Below, in pieces: positions 1 to 11,840 of a stretch of 64,000 bases of DNA (positions are counted from its first letter, which is position 1; every line of letters begins with the position of its first letter). Under the pieces are notes generated by a model. The model made no database searches and was not told where the DNA came from. It saw only the letters and a list, made by a program, of their open reading frames with translations. The DNA comes from Orbilia blumenaviensis. Taxonomy: Eukaryota > Ascomycota > Orbiliomycetes > Orbiliales > Orbiliaceae. The DNA is taken from contig JAVHNS010000007.1 in assembly GCA_036872755.1 (NCBI GenBank), forward strand, positions 1,860,001-1,924,000. The letters run 5' to 3'. The position numbers and the translations under genes are program-made.

Positions 1-1
1 T

Positions 2-2935
2 ACGCCCCTCGAGCCTCAGTCTTGCGAAACATGGCTAGAAGTCCCGAGATCGAAGTTTGGGCCATCGAGCTCGAGGTCGAGAAGGTCCACATCATCGATA
101 TTGTCGTCAGTTCCCTCTCTAGACTCGCATTCATCAACATCAGCCTCAAGGTCTGAGAGCTTGGAGGTCTCAACTCCTCCCGAATCCTTTCGCTGGGAAT
201 TTCTCAGCCCGAATGAAGATTTATTCGAAGAGCCCTATGAACACCCGAGCTGCCGGCCTGGGATCATTGCTAAAGACCGTCGAGAGGGATCTAACTGCCT
301 ACTTCGGTCGAAAGGGAGAAAGGTAAGATAAGTTTCAGCTGTCCTTTCAGCTTCTTTACGTCACCCGATGCGTCGACGTCGCACGACAGCTGGCTCTAAC
401 CATTTGAAAATGTATAACTGATAATGTATGGTGAAACATACAGCTTAGTATTCGCATCCCCACGAAGCCGGAACTCGGAAGGCCCATGATGGGCGGTGAC
501 TCATTTGTTGCATCGCCTCAGGATATATACAAAGGTGTAACACCTATAAGGACGTGTTCGTCAGTTTACTCCAATATCGGAGATTCGGACGATTCTTGGT
601 CCGGGCCACTGACCTCGCCAGGACCGGGAGCGGTGAGGTTGAGCCACGATCGGTTTCGGAGTCCAGCCCCTATCCCAGAGGCAAAGTTTGAAGCGAATAT
701 TCATATTGGGGGCTCCTCTGTTACAATCGACACTGATCCTGCACGGGTTCGAGGAGGTGACACTTGTTCAATAAGTGGACCCAACACTCGCACGCAAGTA
801 TTAAGTCGGTTAGGGGCGCAGGCCTGTTTTCCCCGTACCCCATTATCTCGCTACCGGGGTCCTATCCATTCCCCAATCACGCCTAGACTCGATGAGGGAT
901 ATAGCAGCATGCAGCCGACAGGTATTGAAGCGATGGCGTGGAAAGATCACCCAGAATCTGAGGACTCTGATATCGAGACCCCAGAGAGCTTAGGAAGTCC
1001 AGAGAGTCCTAAGGCCGTTAATATATCCCCGCCCCTCATAAATTTAAACTTGCCTCTTTCTTTCGACCCCGAAGATCGCTATTCAGGTTACCGCGAGGAA
1101 AAGGCCGTGAAAATAACAGCCTTATATATCCTAACCCAATACTTCCTACTTCGTGAATATCATTTAAAATCCCAATCAGCTTCTACGACACCGTCTTCTA
1201 AGTCCTCGACCTCTACTGAAGGCTGCACAGATCCCCAGATTGATCCTTGCGAAAACTTGGACAACCAAAATGAGAATGGAGATAGCTCCATAAAAAGTGG
1301 CGAGGGAATAGGTTCTGTGGCTACTGAGTTACAGAATAACCAAACCCAGCAATCAACATCTGGTGGAAATCCCCGAAAGCGCAAGAGAATTGGGAATAGC
1401 CAAGGTGATAAAAATAATGATGACGAGGATGACCGAGATGACCAACAGCCGAATAAAAAGAGAAGTAAACATGTCGACATAAACTCTCTTGGCTCCCGTC
1501 TTGCCTGCCCGTTTTCAAAGGGAAAACCGTCAAGTCATCTATCGTGCGCGTTAATTGGCCGGCAAGATTTGGCTGGTGTTAAGTATGTTATCGCTGCACA
1601 CCATTAACGACTTTAAATTTTCCGGGGGCACCCACAAGCTAATTCAAACTTGTATAGGGAACATCTAAAGCGCAATCATTTTAACAAGAAGCTGCCCCAG
1701 GAGATACGTAACTGTAAAACATGGGAACAAGTATTTCTAGTTTGCAACCCAACCTGGGGCCTAAAAGCCATTCCTAGTCGCTGTAAGTGCAAGCCCCACA
1801 GTTCTCTAACTAGATCTACATTGGTCCCATAAACCAGCCTCTGTAAAGTGGCCCATATAGATGTGATCGATTACTAATTATGGGCCTTAAACCTCCGACT
1901 CTTTAAGTTCTTGATATCGGATATGAACTTGTTCAAATGATTGCCGACATACCATTACCAGAGATCTCACCACTTGATGACGAAACACCCGCAAACCCAA
2001 ATGGTGCCACAAATCCCACAAATGCTGCGGCTTTTAGCAGTATCGGTGCAATGCCTCAGACAACCCTCACGATGGGCCAACAAACGGCTGGTATTGGAGC
2101 TATCCTACCGTCGAATAGCCCACCCCTTGCCCAGGTGCCCCATGGGGAATCTCAAAACATTATCGGGAACACCAACACGCAATACAATATAGAACCAGTA
2201 TACAAACCAATTCGAGGAGACCAGATTCCTACTTCACAAGCATTCAATGAAATGATAAAATCGAGGGCTGTTCCCCATATCATGTGGCCGCCCGGCCCAG
2301 AGTTTGCTGAAGCGTTTGGCGCCGTCCCAGGCCAAATCTTCCAGAACTACGGCGTCAATATGAACTCACCACCCACAGAGGTCTACACCCAGCTTCAGCA
2401 AGACCTAAACACTAACAGCTTTATGCCATATCCTGGTACCTTTCCAAACAACCCGCCACTTCCACTTTATTCACAGAGGGGGAATAACCCTAGTGCGCCA
2501 TCCGTATCCCCCAATTCGTCGATTTACACACCCGCCCTTACTCAAGGGAGGTCAGAGACTTCGATAACGACACCAGTCCATACATTCCCACAACCGATAG
2601 CTGATTTAACCAGCAATGTGTATACCCTTATGGTGGCGAGAAAAAATCCCGCGCCTGATTCTACGGAAGAACCAGGACCCAAGCAATTCGACTTCGACAG
2701 TTATGAAACCTTCAAAACACATTTTGAGCCGTGGATGTCGGCTACATTTACGGATCCACCTTTCTCATGGGAGATGATGGAGTTTCTTGGTGCCGACCCC
2801 AGTGTTACTTCGAGACTTTCAACCATGAACCAAGTTCTAATGGATATAAGAATGTACCATATGCGGTATAGAACAAAAGATGCGACGTTGCATCTTGTGT
2901 GGAAAGACAAGGGGAAACAGAGAATGTCTTTCTAG
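2..2935 (+). CDS. Putative nuclear C2H2-like zinc-finger protein, 5'-partial (tandem copy 1)
   Basis: Exons <2..322, 444..1582, 1658..1782 and 1908..2935, all GT...AG, sum to 871 codons; the frame is open to the left edge, so the start is missing. The N-terminal half is Ser/Pro-rich. Before the finger come basic clusters (RKRKR, KKRSK) that could be nuclear localisation signals. The finger starts near residue 460 of the visible part: a CPF...C pair, then after an intron an EHLKRNHF His pair, and a TWEQVFLVCNP segment. This resembles the fungal family with CPF(x9)C...H(x4)H fingers. The C-terminal half is Asn/Pro-rich and ends with a module containing FTDPPFSWE near residue 809. The neighbour at 4456..7106 has the same layout and intron phases. 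DNA or RNA binding is inferred from the family; no target can be read from the sequence. Confidence 0.75.
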
Positions 2936-4455
2936 CTAGGAGCGACACAAACTATGTGAAGGATTTGGTTTAGAGCACTGTTTCCTGTATATAAAGGCGT
3001 TATTTACTTGAATAGCCACTGATCTATGCATGCATTTACTTAGTAAATTTAGTCTTTGTGAATGCAAGGGTTTTTGGCGGGGTTAAGTTCCACTGCAGAT
3101 ACCAATCACAGCTACCACGGCTATATCTGCATGATATTAACCGACGATGCAGCACTGAAAATATGACAAACCGCCCCGACCGGGGTTATTGCGAGCTAGT
3201 TAAAAAAAATGACCGGTCTCCGAGTGTCCATTATACTGAGATTTTGTAATAATTCCCTACAACAAATAGAGTCGGAAAGTCCGGGGAAGGCTGATCTGAC
3301 CACCTCGGAAAGTCAGTCTAACTAAAACTCCCCAAAAGCACAGCCCTTAGACGTAAGTACATATGTAGGATTCAAGCTTCGGGTTAAGCAATGATGCGGT
3401 GGCGCCCATTTTGTCAGGAAAGCGACAAACGATGCAGTATCCGTGCACTCCTAACAACCTATCTACCTTGAACATAATAAACGAAGGCCAATCATCTATT
3501 CCATAACCGGTTCATAGCGTTGAGGTGCATATGCATGGTTTGCTCGCTCCTAGCAATGTGCTAGTGCTATATAGCTATAACTCAACATGCCATCGCAGAT
3601 AGCGATTTGCTGTCGCAGTCGCACTACCCTTGTTGAAATACGATCCAAAAGATTATTAGCCAAGAAAATAAGTGATATCGTTAAGGAGGAACCACGAGGA
3701 GAGGGGTGCCGGAAGACGTGGTTTTGGTTTTGCATACGTAAAGCAAATACATTCGAAATCCCGTACTACTACTATAGTCTCGTTAACCATACGGCCGCCT
3801 CAGCTATATATTTTTCCCATGCCCCCTTCTCCTTCGAAAGGGTTTCCCGCTTTCGTTCTCCTCTAGTGATACCAGTTCTATAAGTCTAAGGCTTTGTCTC
3901 GTAAACCAGGAGTTTAAGAAGAACCGTACTAAAGAGAACACAACCCCCTGGTTTGCGAGACAGTGCTTGCATTCGTAGTTTTATCCAACGATACCCTCTT
4001 TCTTTTTTGTCAGCCCTATCGGTTCCAACTCGGTCTATACATACCTGACACTTTCAGTTCTCAGAGCCATCAAGCATCATTCATCACCAACAATATATTG
4101 ACAGTTTAACACGAATTCAAATCTGCAGAACGGAAGCCGTTTAGCAGGCAGGCTCAACCCCTTTTGAAATCCTTTGGCCGAAAAAAGAAAGAAAGAAAGA
4201 AAGAAAAGAGGCCCGACGCCTCATTCCAGCAATCGCTAGGTAACGAAGATAAAATGATTCGAGTATCTCGAATACCCCAATCCCCAACAATGCGTCAGAC
4301 AGGCTGGCTGCATGTCTCGCCAACGGAAGCGCTGTCATTTTTAAAATGCCGGTTTGCTAATTGAGGTCAGGACAGGCATTTGGTGTGTTTGAACGTTTTC
4401 CACTTAATATGCTAACATATGATCTAGTTGGAATTAGAAGTATACTTAGTTTAGG
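2936..4455. other. Intergenic gap between tandem paralogues
   Basis: I see no convincing coding region here. The stretch holds a 68-base foldback element (3895..3962) and a pyrimidine-rich zone before the second paralogue (about 4000..4120). An upstream first exon of that paralogue could be hidden around 4164..4364, where a short basic reading frame lies, but no convincing splice joins it. Confidence 0.5.
3895..3962. repeat. Short foldback (MITE-like) element, copy A
   Basis: The ends form an inverted repeat: TGTCTCGTAAACCAGG on the left and CCTGGTTTGCGAGACA on the right, with a single mismatch over 16 bases and about 36 unpaired bases between. The terminal 15 bases are identical to an end of the element at 15831..15913, so this is a dispersed family, not a chance hairpin. 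No target-site duplication or coding capacity is evident. It may be a non-autonomous DNA transposon or a transcribed hairpin. Confidence 0.6.
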
Positions 4456-7106
4456 ATGGCATCAGTGTCTGTCCGATCATCCATGCAGTATCGGGGCTCC
4501 CTTATGCAGACCATTAACGAGTCTCCCCCCCCGGATATTGGGTATATTTCCAAAACTTCCGGGCTTCCGTGTCAAGATACTGGCTTCTCTCCAAAAAGTG
4601 GACCCCTAGGAACCCCCTCCTTTGGAACTATATATAGACATTCGTCTTCCGGATCTCTTTTGGATACTAAAACTGGAAACTGGTTCAAAAATATTAAGGC
4701 TTCAGGTCCTGCTCCCTTATGGAATAATGGCTCCTCTCAACGACTCTGGTCCCTCTATAACCAAGGCTGCGGTCCTTATATTCCTCAGGAGCTATCGCTT
4801 ATTTTCCTACAGGCCCTGGAATCTTCAGATACTGGAACCCCAAGCCCGGCATTTTCGTCGGGCTCTGGGTCTCTCATCACTAGACAACATGGGAACACTT
4901 ATAACATTTCTAGGCCATTAAGTTTATTGGGGATCTCTAAATTAGTCTTCGGGATACATGACCAAGGGCCTTTGAACTCACTCCTAGGAAAGACTACCAG
5001 GCTCAGGCGTAAACGCACAGGTTGTCGCGGTACCCAAGCATCCAGGATATGGATACCAAAACAACATGCTGGCTCCTTCGGAAAACTACTTGGTGCTAAA
5101 TTGAAGGCTTCAAACCCAATTCTTGTGAGACAGAAACCCTTCGCGTTTCTGCCAGCGTTAAACAGGCTGCGTGGCGGCTCGGGAAGCAGCAGCGCAAATG
5201 CAAATGGGTCTGTTCAAAGTCGTAGTGGTGTTAGGCAGAGAGTCTCGAGTAGCGGAAATGCTCATACACAGAAATCGGGGCGGGAAAGCCATAAACGTAA
5301 GCGAAATACAGGCAGTGAAGAGGAAGAAGAAGAAGATTTGAATCGGCGGCCACCACCCTCCAAGCGAGTTAGCAAAAATAACCCAGAGCTTATCCTACCA
5401 CTTGCATGCCCTTTTGCAAAAGCGGCCCCGGACAAATACCCAATGTGTTATGCTATACGAAGGAAAAATTTATCGGGAATCAAGTAAGAATCCAGATCCT
5501 AGCTACACGACTAACGAGCTACGTGATTTGCATCTATAGATCTGGTGACTGACACTAGCTAATTATAGGGAACATCTAAAACGCAGACATTTTGAAGGTA
5601 CACTACCTGACGATATACGACAAGCCAAAACTTGGAATCAAGTATTTGATGTTTGTAATCCTGGGTGGTCACTAGACCAACATCCGAGTCCACGTAAGTC
5701 CTATTATCAACTGGTGCTTATGAGCAAATGTCCGGTCCTTCTAGAGAGAAGCTTGTTTACGTAATTACATGTATGTACATGCATGTGTATGTGCATTATC
5801 TCCAAGATATAATACTATATGCCCTATATGCTGTACGTATATAAGTCATGGCTATAGCTAACGCGGACTATCACATTTACTAGATTTTGAACCTCGGATG
5901 TCTTCGAAGGAAGGGGCAAACAGAGCAATCCAGAAGGAACCCTCTGCCATAACTACGCCTCTAGACCACCAGAAAGCCCAAAGCGGAATCGAGCTTTGTT
6001 CCCCTCCTCTTAGCAACAATGGTCTATCACCGGGAGCCGGGGTTACCCCATACAGGGCCCACCCAAGCCACCAATACCACAATATAGGAGCTTTATCTCC
6101 AACAAGCTGTACAGGCTGCAACTGTGGCTCCAACCGCGGACTACACTCGATACCTGCAGATGATATGACGGAACTTCAATCTGACTCGGGCACCAGGCTG
6201 CCTTCTGCTAGCATCCCGAACGCATCTCTGTGGCCTACAGTAGAGAATTCATTTGGCTCAGATCAGATTTCCTTAATGTCGAGGCACCATTCCATGTCAG
6301 ATCCTAATTGGTTGAATACAAGCAATATCGATGTGGAACCGACAAACCAGCCAAGTTTCTTCTCCAACAGCCTCGGAATTACCAATGATGATGCGCCGGG
6401 GGAGTTCTCTAACACTATCTCTTTCGTTACCTCTTCAAACCAAACTATCAAAACCCCTATAATAGAAAACCCCTTTGAATATCAGGGTTTCCCCTGCAAC
6501 TTGCCCGAGGAAAGCCCAGCACCCTGGTCAGGGGGTAGCTATGGATCATCAGATATAGGAACCTTGGGGCTGAAAACTTCCACCTCTACTGCAATATCGG
6601 GAACAAAAGAAAGTCTTCCACAGTCTATCTCAGATATTGGCATACCACTTCCACTCCAAGCATCCCCAGAATTAAGAAAAGAAGAAGTAAGACAGACGAG
6701 TCAATTACGGCGCGATCGGCCTGGGGAGAAGAAGTATCAACTTATCGTCAAGGGGAAGCCACTCAAAACACCTTCGAAAGAGCCACGGCGCCAACGTCGA
6801 TTCACCTTCGAGGATCTTGATGAGTTTCATCTCGAATTTGACACCTGGCTCCGACAGGAATTTACCGATCCACCTTTCTGCTGGGAGAAGGCTGAGCTTT
6901 TCAACGCAGATTCAGAAGCAAACCTTAGAAGTGTTCAAGAAGTCGCCGATGACATAGAGCATTGGTTCATTCAATTCCGCTCTAAAATTGCTGCTCTATA
7001 TCTTACCCCAAGGCACCCATCAACAGAGCCTGATAGCCCGGTTGAGCTCATTAATACTCATACAAACTCAACCGAGGCGTCGTCACACCGACAGCAACTA
7101 ATATAG
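4456..7106 (+). CDS. Putative nuclear C2H2-like zinc-finger protein (tandem copy 2)
   Basis: Exons 4456..5483, 5569..5693 and 5884..7106 give 791 residues. The middle exon is 125 bases, exactly as in the copy at 2..2935, and the flanking introns have the same phases, so the two are tandem duplicates. The N-terminus is Ser/Gly-rich with a repeated S(D)TGTPS / SGPLGTPS flavour. A basic and acidic stretch (HKRKR, then six Glu and Asp) precedes the finger. The finger begins near residue 318 (CPF...MC, then EHLKRRHF and TWNQVFDVCNP). The C-terminal module near residue 711 contains FTDPPFCWE, shared with copy 1. Outside these blocks the copies hardly align. Start chosen at the first ATG of the long open exon; an upstream exon cannot be excluded. 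Likely nuclear and nucleic-acid binding by family resemblance. Confidence 0.75.
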
Positions 7107-8410
7107 CCTGTAGCAAGATTTTCATCCCAGGCATAACGTGTATAACCATCTTAAGATCGTCTCACATACGCACCCTGCAAAACATTTGTTCTCGTAGTCC
7201 CTTATTCTTGTTCGATATTATACTTTGCATGTACGATTATGATGATCGAAGCTATTTCTTATAGATGTCTGCCCTTATTTTGACGTCTGCATACATAAAA
7301 ACTATAAATTCATCTATTCATCTCATGATGTTTTTTATATGAACTAACATTGCACAGAATTGCACAGTAGCCGGTAGAACTTGTAGTGCTAGTGCCATTA
7401 AGTCTGTTTTTATATTTGGAGGAATTTGTATTCGATCCGGGTATCCATCCAAGTTTAAATTTATCCCCTATATCAGGGCCATAGGCATCGACCAATTAAG
7501 AGCAATCAATACTGTAATACATAACTACCATAATTCATGAATTCATAGATCTAGATTCGCGTGCTTCCTTATATGTCGGTGTTGTCCCCGAAGCATCAAG
7601 ACGAAAAGAAAATATTCCGGCTACTAGTCAGAGCCCTTAGGTTAGACTTTCGTACAGACTTTCGTAGCCGTATGTTTGGAATTGAGTTTATAACGTAAGT
7701 TTCCTTTAAGTAGCCGGCAGGCCGGTATACCTCTGCACACCTGACAACGGCACTAGTACTATCGACAACACATTTCAGCGGGCGGTGATGTTGGGAATGC
7801 GGGTAACACAAAACAAGGACTCCAACCTGCAGGCCAGCTTGCTCCTCACACAGAAACCAAGACGTCGATCCACAGGCTGCGGGCCTCTTAAGTCAGTAGT
7901 CTCGAAGGTACGAACCTGCCCCGCTCTCCTCCTCCGATTATTTCTTCTTCACCAGCCCACAAGCATTGAAGCAGTATCGCGAATTCAAGCCAGGTTGCTC
8001 ACACCCGCGACCGTTCTCATGCCGGCAAAGCCGAGACCAATGTTCCTGGCTCTAACCCTTTTCAACGAGATATCTTTGCTTATCCCGGTTTCCGGAAGTC
8101 ATATGCATACATTCGCTAACCGATGACACACCGCCAGGTTTTAACATTGCTGATATCGCAGAGTGTGACTGCCGATAAACCAATCTTCTGCTGGCGGGAT
8201 TCGGGCAAGTTATCGCATGCGGAGATCCATGAGGAACGGGCACTCCCCCAAAAACACCGAAACTTTCTCAGTATACGTCGAAGGGACGGCAGTACAAATG
8301 GTTTAAGCCGTGAAGGCGAGCTTTATCCAAAAGTAACTTCCGACCCTGCGGATATACCCCTGCAGACTGACAATATCGGATTATCGACGTCATACCCCAG
8401 TACCACAACG
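7107..8410. other. Intergenic region with no convincing gene
   Basis: AT-rich 3' flank of the zinc-finger gene and the leader of the F-box gene. A reading frame at 7788..8126 and an open in-frame extension from 8123 upstream of the F-box start show no recognisable domain. The extension could be coding if translation begins earlier than 8411. Confidence 0.45.
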
Positions 8411-10111
8411 ATGGATGGCAAAAAGGCTACAAACACTGATGGTTCAGCCCTTGATGGGAAAGAGTCGGATACAGAACCCCAGAACTCATGCAAACTTTTG
8501 TCGCTTCCATCAGAGATCCTGCACCAGATCCTCCTATATCTCCCTGCTATCTCGCTATACGCCATTTCGCTAACCTGCCATTCGCTTCAAACACACTCAT
8601 TCACCGATGAACTTTGGGAGAACATTGTTGACTCGCCAGATCTCACTTCTCCCCACCCATATCTTACCTATCGCTCCCTCCATCATGCTCTTGCGCCCCA
8701 TCTCTATCTTAAGCGGAAGATCTTTATCGGGGATCGTCAGTATTTCGGCTCCATCCTTGTCTCCAAGTACATGCCACTATCCGGTACCTTAGAAGCCTTT
8801 AGTTTAACCGGCACACCATCTCGAGATGTATCGGAATTTGCAGTGTGGACGTACGATCCAGATGTCATGATCGGTCCGTTTTCTCCGAAAGTAAATATTC
8901 GAGAGGAACCTGAACTCAAGATTTCACCAAACTCTAAAGCTTCAGAAGACGGCGAAATTCCAGTTTCGCGACGTGGGATACTAGCAACATATTTCCGCGC
9001 TGAAGCAATACTACAACGTGACGTTTACTCTCAAATGGCTGTTTGGCCTCCGAGAACTATCCCCGCGGACACGAGAGTCCGAAACGAAAGCTCTAATGGG
9101 TTCAAAGGTGGCGCGAATTCAAAGCAAAGAGGTCCGTTCATCAGGCTACCGAGCAATATCAGTATCAATGGCACATTCGTGTCTGTAGGCGGATTCAATG
9201 ATGCTATGGGCGCTGCGGTTGATCGGAGCGCTTTTATCATGCCACCAAGCAAGGATATCAAAAGTGAAGACGAAAAATGGAAACTCGATGAGATGAAACA
9301 AAAAAGCGGTTATTTAAGCGAGAAAGCCTTCCGTCTCAGGAGATGGGCGGTTTTAGGGGACAGTACCGGAGATCTCGAAAATCGGTTTCGAATGGGGGAA
9401 AGGGTGGAAACGTTCGCCGAGTTAGATGAAGAGTTATGGACACCAACACTGGAGTATCCATACAGGGGAATATGGGTTGGTAAGTCTTATACAACGTTAA
9501 ACCCAGCCTTTATTCTTAAAGTCTAACGACGCACATCAGGCGACTACGGCCCACATGGGACAGAATTTCTTTTATTTCATCAGCCCACTACAAGTAGCTC
9601 ACAAAAACGTCTTGAAGTCATTAAACTCACTGGCGATCCTAATATTCCTCGAGGTGAATACACCTGGATCATAGATGATTTATCGCAACCCTTAAGGACA
9701 GCTGACGAGGAAGAGACAGAATGGCCAGGCGCCAAGGTATATTCTGCACGTGGCCATGTAGCAGGACACGAGTTCAAGGACGATAAATTTGTTGATGTTC
9801 AAGCTATTCTACCTTCCCCACAAAAGGATTGGGAGGACGCACAAGGACAAAAGGAAACAAAACCATCCGGATTAGGCTCTGAAGATGTCGACGAAAGGGG
9901 GAGAAGCGACGATATTGGAGAAGGATGGGGGGTTGGTAGTCAGGAAAGAGGAGGCCTTGGGGTACGAAACAAGCGGTCCAGTAGTACAAAAAAGACGGAA
10001 AGGCTTCTTGACCAACCATGGGTCCCGATGCGGGTTGCTGTCTATTGGCACGGGTTGGCGGAAATCATCCATCAGTACCACAGAGTTGATATCGCGAAGT
10101 TCTTAGACTGA
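8411..10111 (+). CDS. F-box protein with C-terminal GDYGPHG-type module
   Basis: Exons 8411..9479 and 9540..10111 give 546 residues. An F-box lies at about residues 28-73 (LPSEILHQILLYLPAISL...CHSLQ...LWENIV), so the protein probably serves as a substrate adaptor in an SCF ubiquitin ligase through Skp1. Across the intron, from about residue 357, comes a module starting VGDYGPHGTEFLLF and continuing with LTGDPNIPRGEYTW. This arrangement is known in other eukaryotic F-box proteins, but its ligand is unknown to me. A low-complexity polar stretch precedes the end, WHGLAEIIHQYHRVDIAKFLD. I chose the ATG at 8411 because A is at -3 and the F-box follows soon after; the frame is also open back to 8123. 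The 3' splice restores the frame exactly. Confidence is high for F-box, low for the substrate. Confidence 0.85.
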
Positions 10112-11840
10112 AAGCAATCAAGCATCAGAAGCTGAATTATATGATAGACTGCTCTAAGATGTACTACAGAGGTTCATTCATTGTTTTTGACATAGCTCCT
10201 GTCGCTACGAGGATAGCGGCTTACGAAGACATACCATTCAGGATTGTAGAAATCATTATTAATCAAGCGCTATTACGAGCCGTCTGAGGCCCAAGGATAA
10301 AACACGGACGATCAAAATAGTAGTTATTACCTAGGTACCTACCTATCCATACATGCTTAAGTACCTTAGGCTCGGTGGCCTATACTAATACTTACAGGTT
10401 CCTATAGGTACCCGGCACTTATACGCCTGGTGCCGTGAGATCCGGCCGACAGCTTCAGGCGCAGACGGCCAGCCAACATGACATTGCTGCACCCGGGCTG
10501 ATCTTGAGCGCCACGCAAATATGTCATGAAAAAGACTACAGTCGATCATTTCCCCTAATTACCGAAGATTTCCCACAACATTTGTGTTAGGTTTCACAGT
10601 CACCCGGGTGACAGTATAAGAAATATCAACTGCTCGACCAAAGCAGGCCATATGAGCCACATGTAGCCACATGCACATTTTTGGTGTGGCTTGCCCGTTG
10701 CACTGAAAGTCGGAGATCAAAATGCAACGTCCAACACACAGCGGTCTTAATTAAATTTGAACGGCGGACTAGATATGGCTCTACTCCATCACCTGGTTCG
10801 CCAAACCATATATATAATAATTGTCGCATCAACTTTAGGTTAGGCCCAAAATTTGTCGCATCTAGGTACCTGCAGAGATTTAGAAAGTGCAGTTGAGTAA
10901 CCACAGAAAGAGTTGGTTCGAAATGATCATTAGATAAACTCAAATCACACATTCTCAGAGGGCAATACGTATTTGACAGGCGAATTCGAGCTTCTGGGTC
11001 TAGTATTGCAGTAGAATAGAATCAAAGTTTTAAGCTCGCAATTGAGAAGACTTATACCTGGGTTGCGAGTGCCTAAGTTTCTAGGAACCTGGCAGTCGAA
11101 AATTTTGAGGACCACTTGTGCACCGTTGGCATCGTTCCAGTCCCATAAAATGATACGACCATGACGTCAAACATCCAATGGAGAATTGATATTTTAAGTT
11201 CTCAGTTTAATACTATGATACTAGAGTAAAATCTCTGTAAAAGACCGAAGAGTGCTGCTAACGCTCTCGCACTGTGTGTTCTGGCCAATTGGCAAGGGCA
11301 AACTATAATTCCTAAAGTCCAGTCCCTTACGACTGCTGAGCATCATAACCTGTCGACGCCTCACAACGACAATAATCTTCCTTTCTTCTTTCTTCCTCTC
11401 ATCTACCTCCCAGCACCAGTCACGACTAACATCACGAAAGCATCACCATCTACCCGCCTTTCTTCCCATCACGGAATCTCAAGTAAGTAATCATCATCGT
11501 TTTTTTCATCAAATCATCTTCTCGCTCTGGCTGTTACCTCCTCTTCTAAGTACGTCTAAAACGAGATGATATGATGGTTCAGCTCTGAAACTCGTTGCTG
11601 CGCACACTGCGGGGTCTTCAGCAACGAAATTTCCTAGCTGATTTAAACCACCTCTCGACGCGACTTTCTCCTCGATCTACCTTCTAGTATCCCCCCCCCC
11701 CCCCTCCTTTCACTCATTGACATCGCTTCCCGATCATCACTTCTCCTCTTCTCATCAATCCCTTTGATGCACCCTTTTCTTGAAGCTTATATCGTTTCAT
11801 TCTTCTTTTTCGCAGGAAACCAGTTTCTCAGCTTTCCAAT
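10112..11840. other. Intergenic region and 5' leader of the next gene
   Basis: From 10112 to about 11340 I see no gene, only short direct repeats of the TAGGTACC type (10328..10420). From about 11350 the DNA becomes pyrimidine-rich, as expected for a fungal promoter and leader, and includes a C14 run at 11691..11704. Confidence 0.5.
11483..11815 (+). other. Probable 5'-UTR intron
   Basis: Strong donor GTAAGT at 11483 and a pyrimidine-rich tract ending in TTTTTCGCAG at 11815, 25 bases before the ATG at 11841. The interval contains a C14 run. Splicing here is inferred from the consensus sites only. Confidence 0.5.

Noticed and set aside
4164..4364. Possible first exon of the second zinc-finger gene
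   Set aside because: No donor that joins in phase to 4456; basic AAAG-rich peptide looks like translated simple sequence.
7788..8126. Possible upstream exon or separate gene before the F-box gene
   Set aside because: No domain and no clean splice into the F-box frame.
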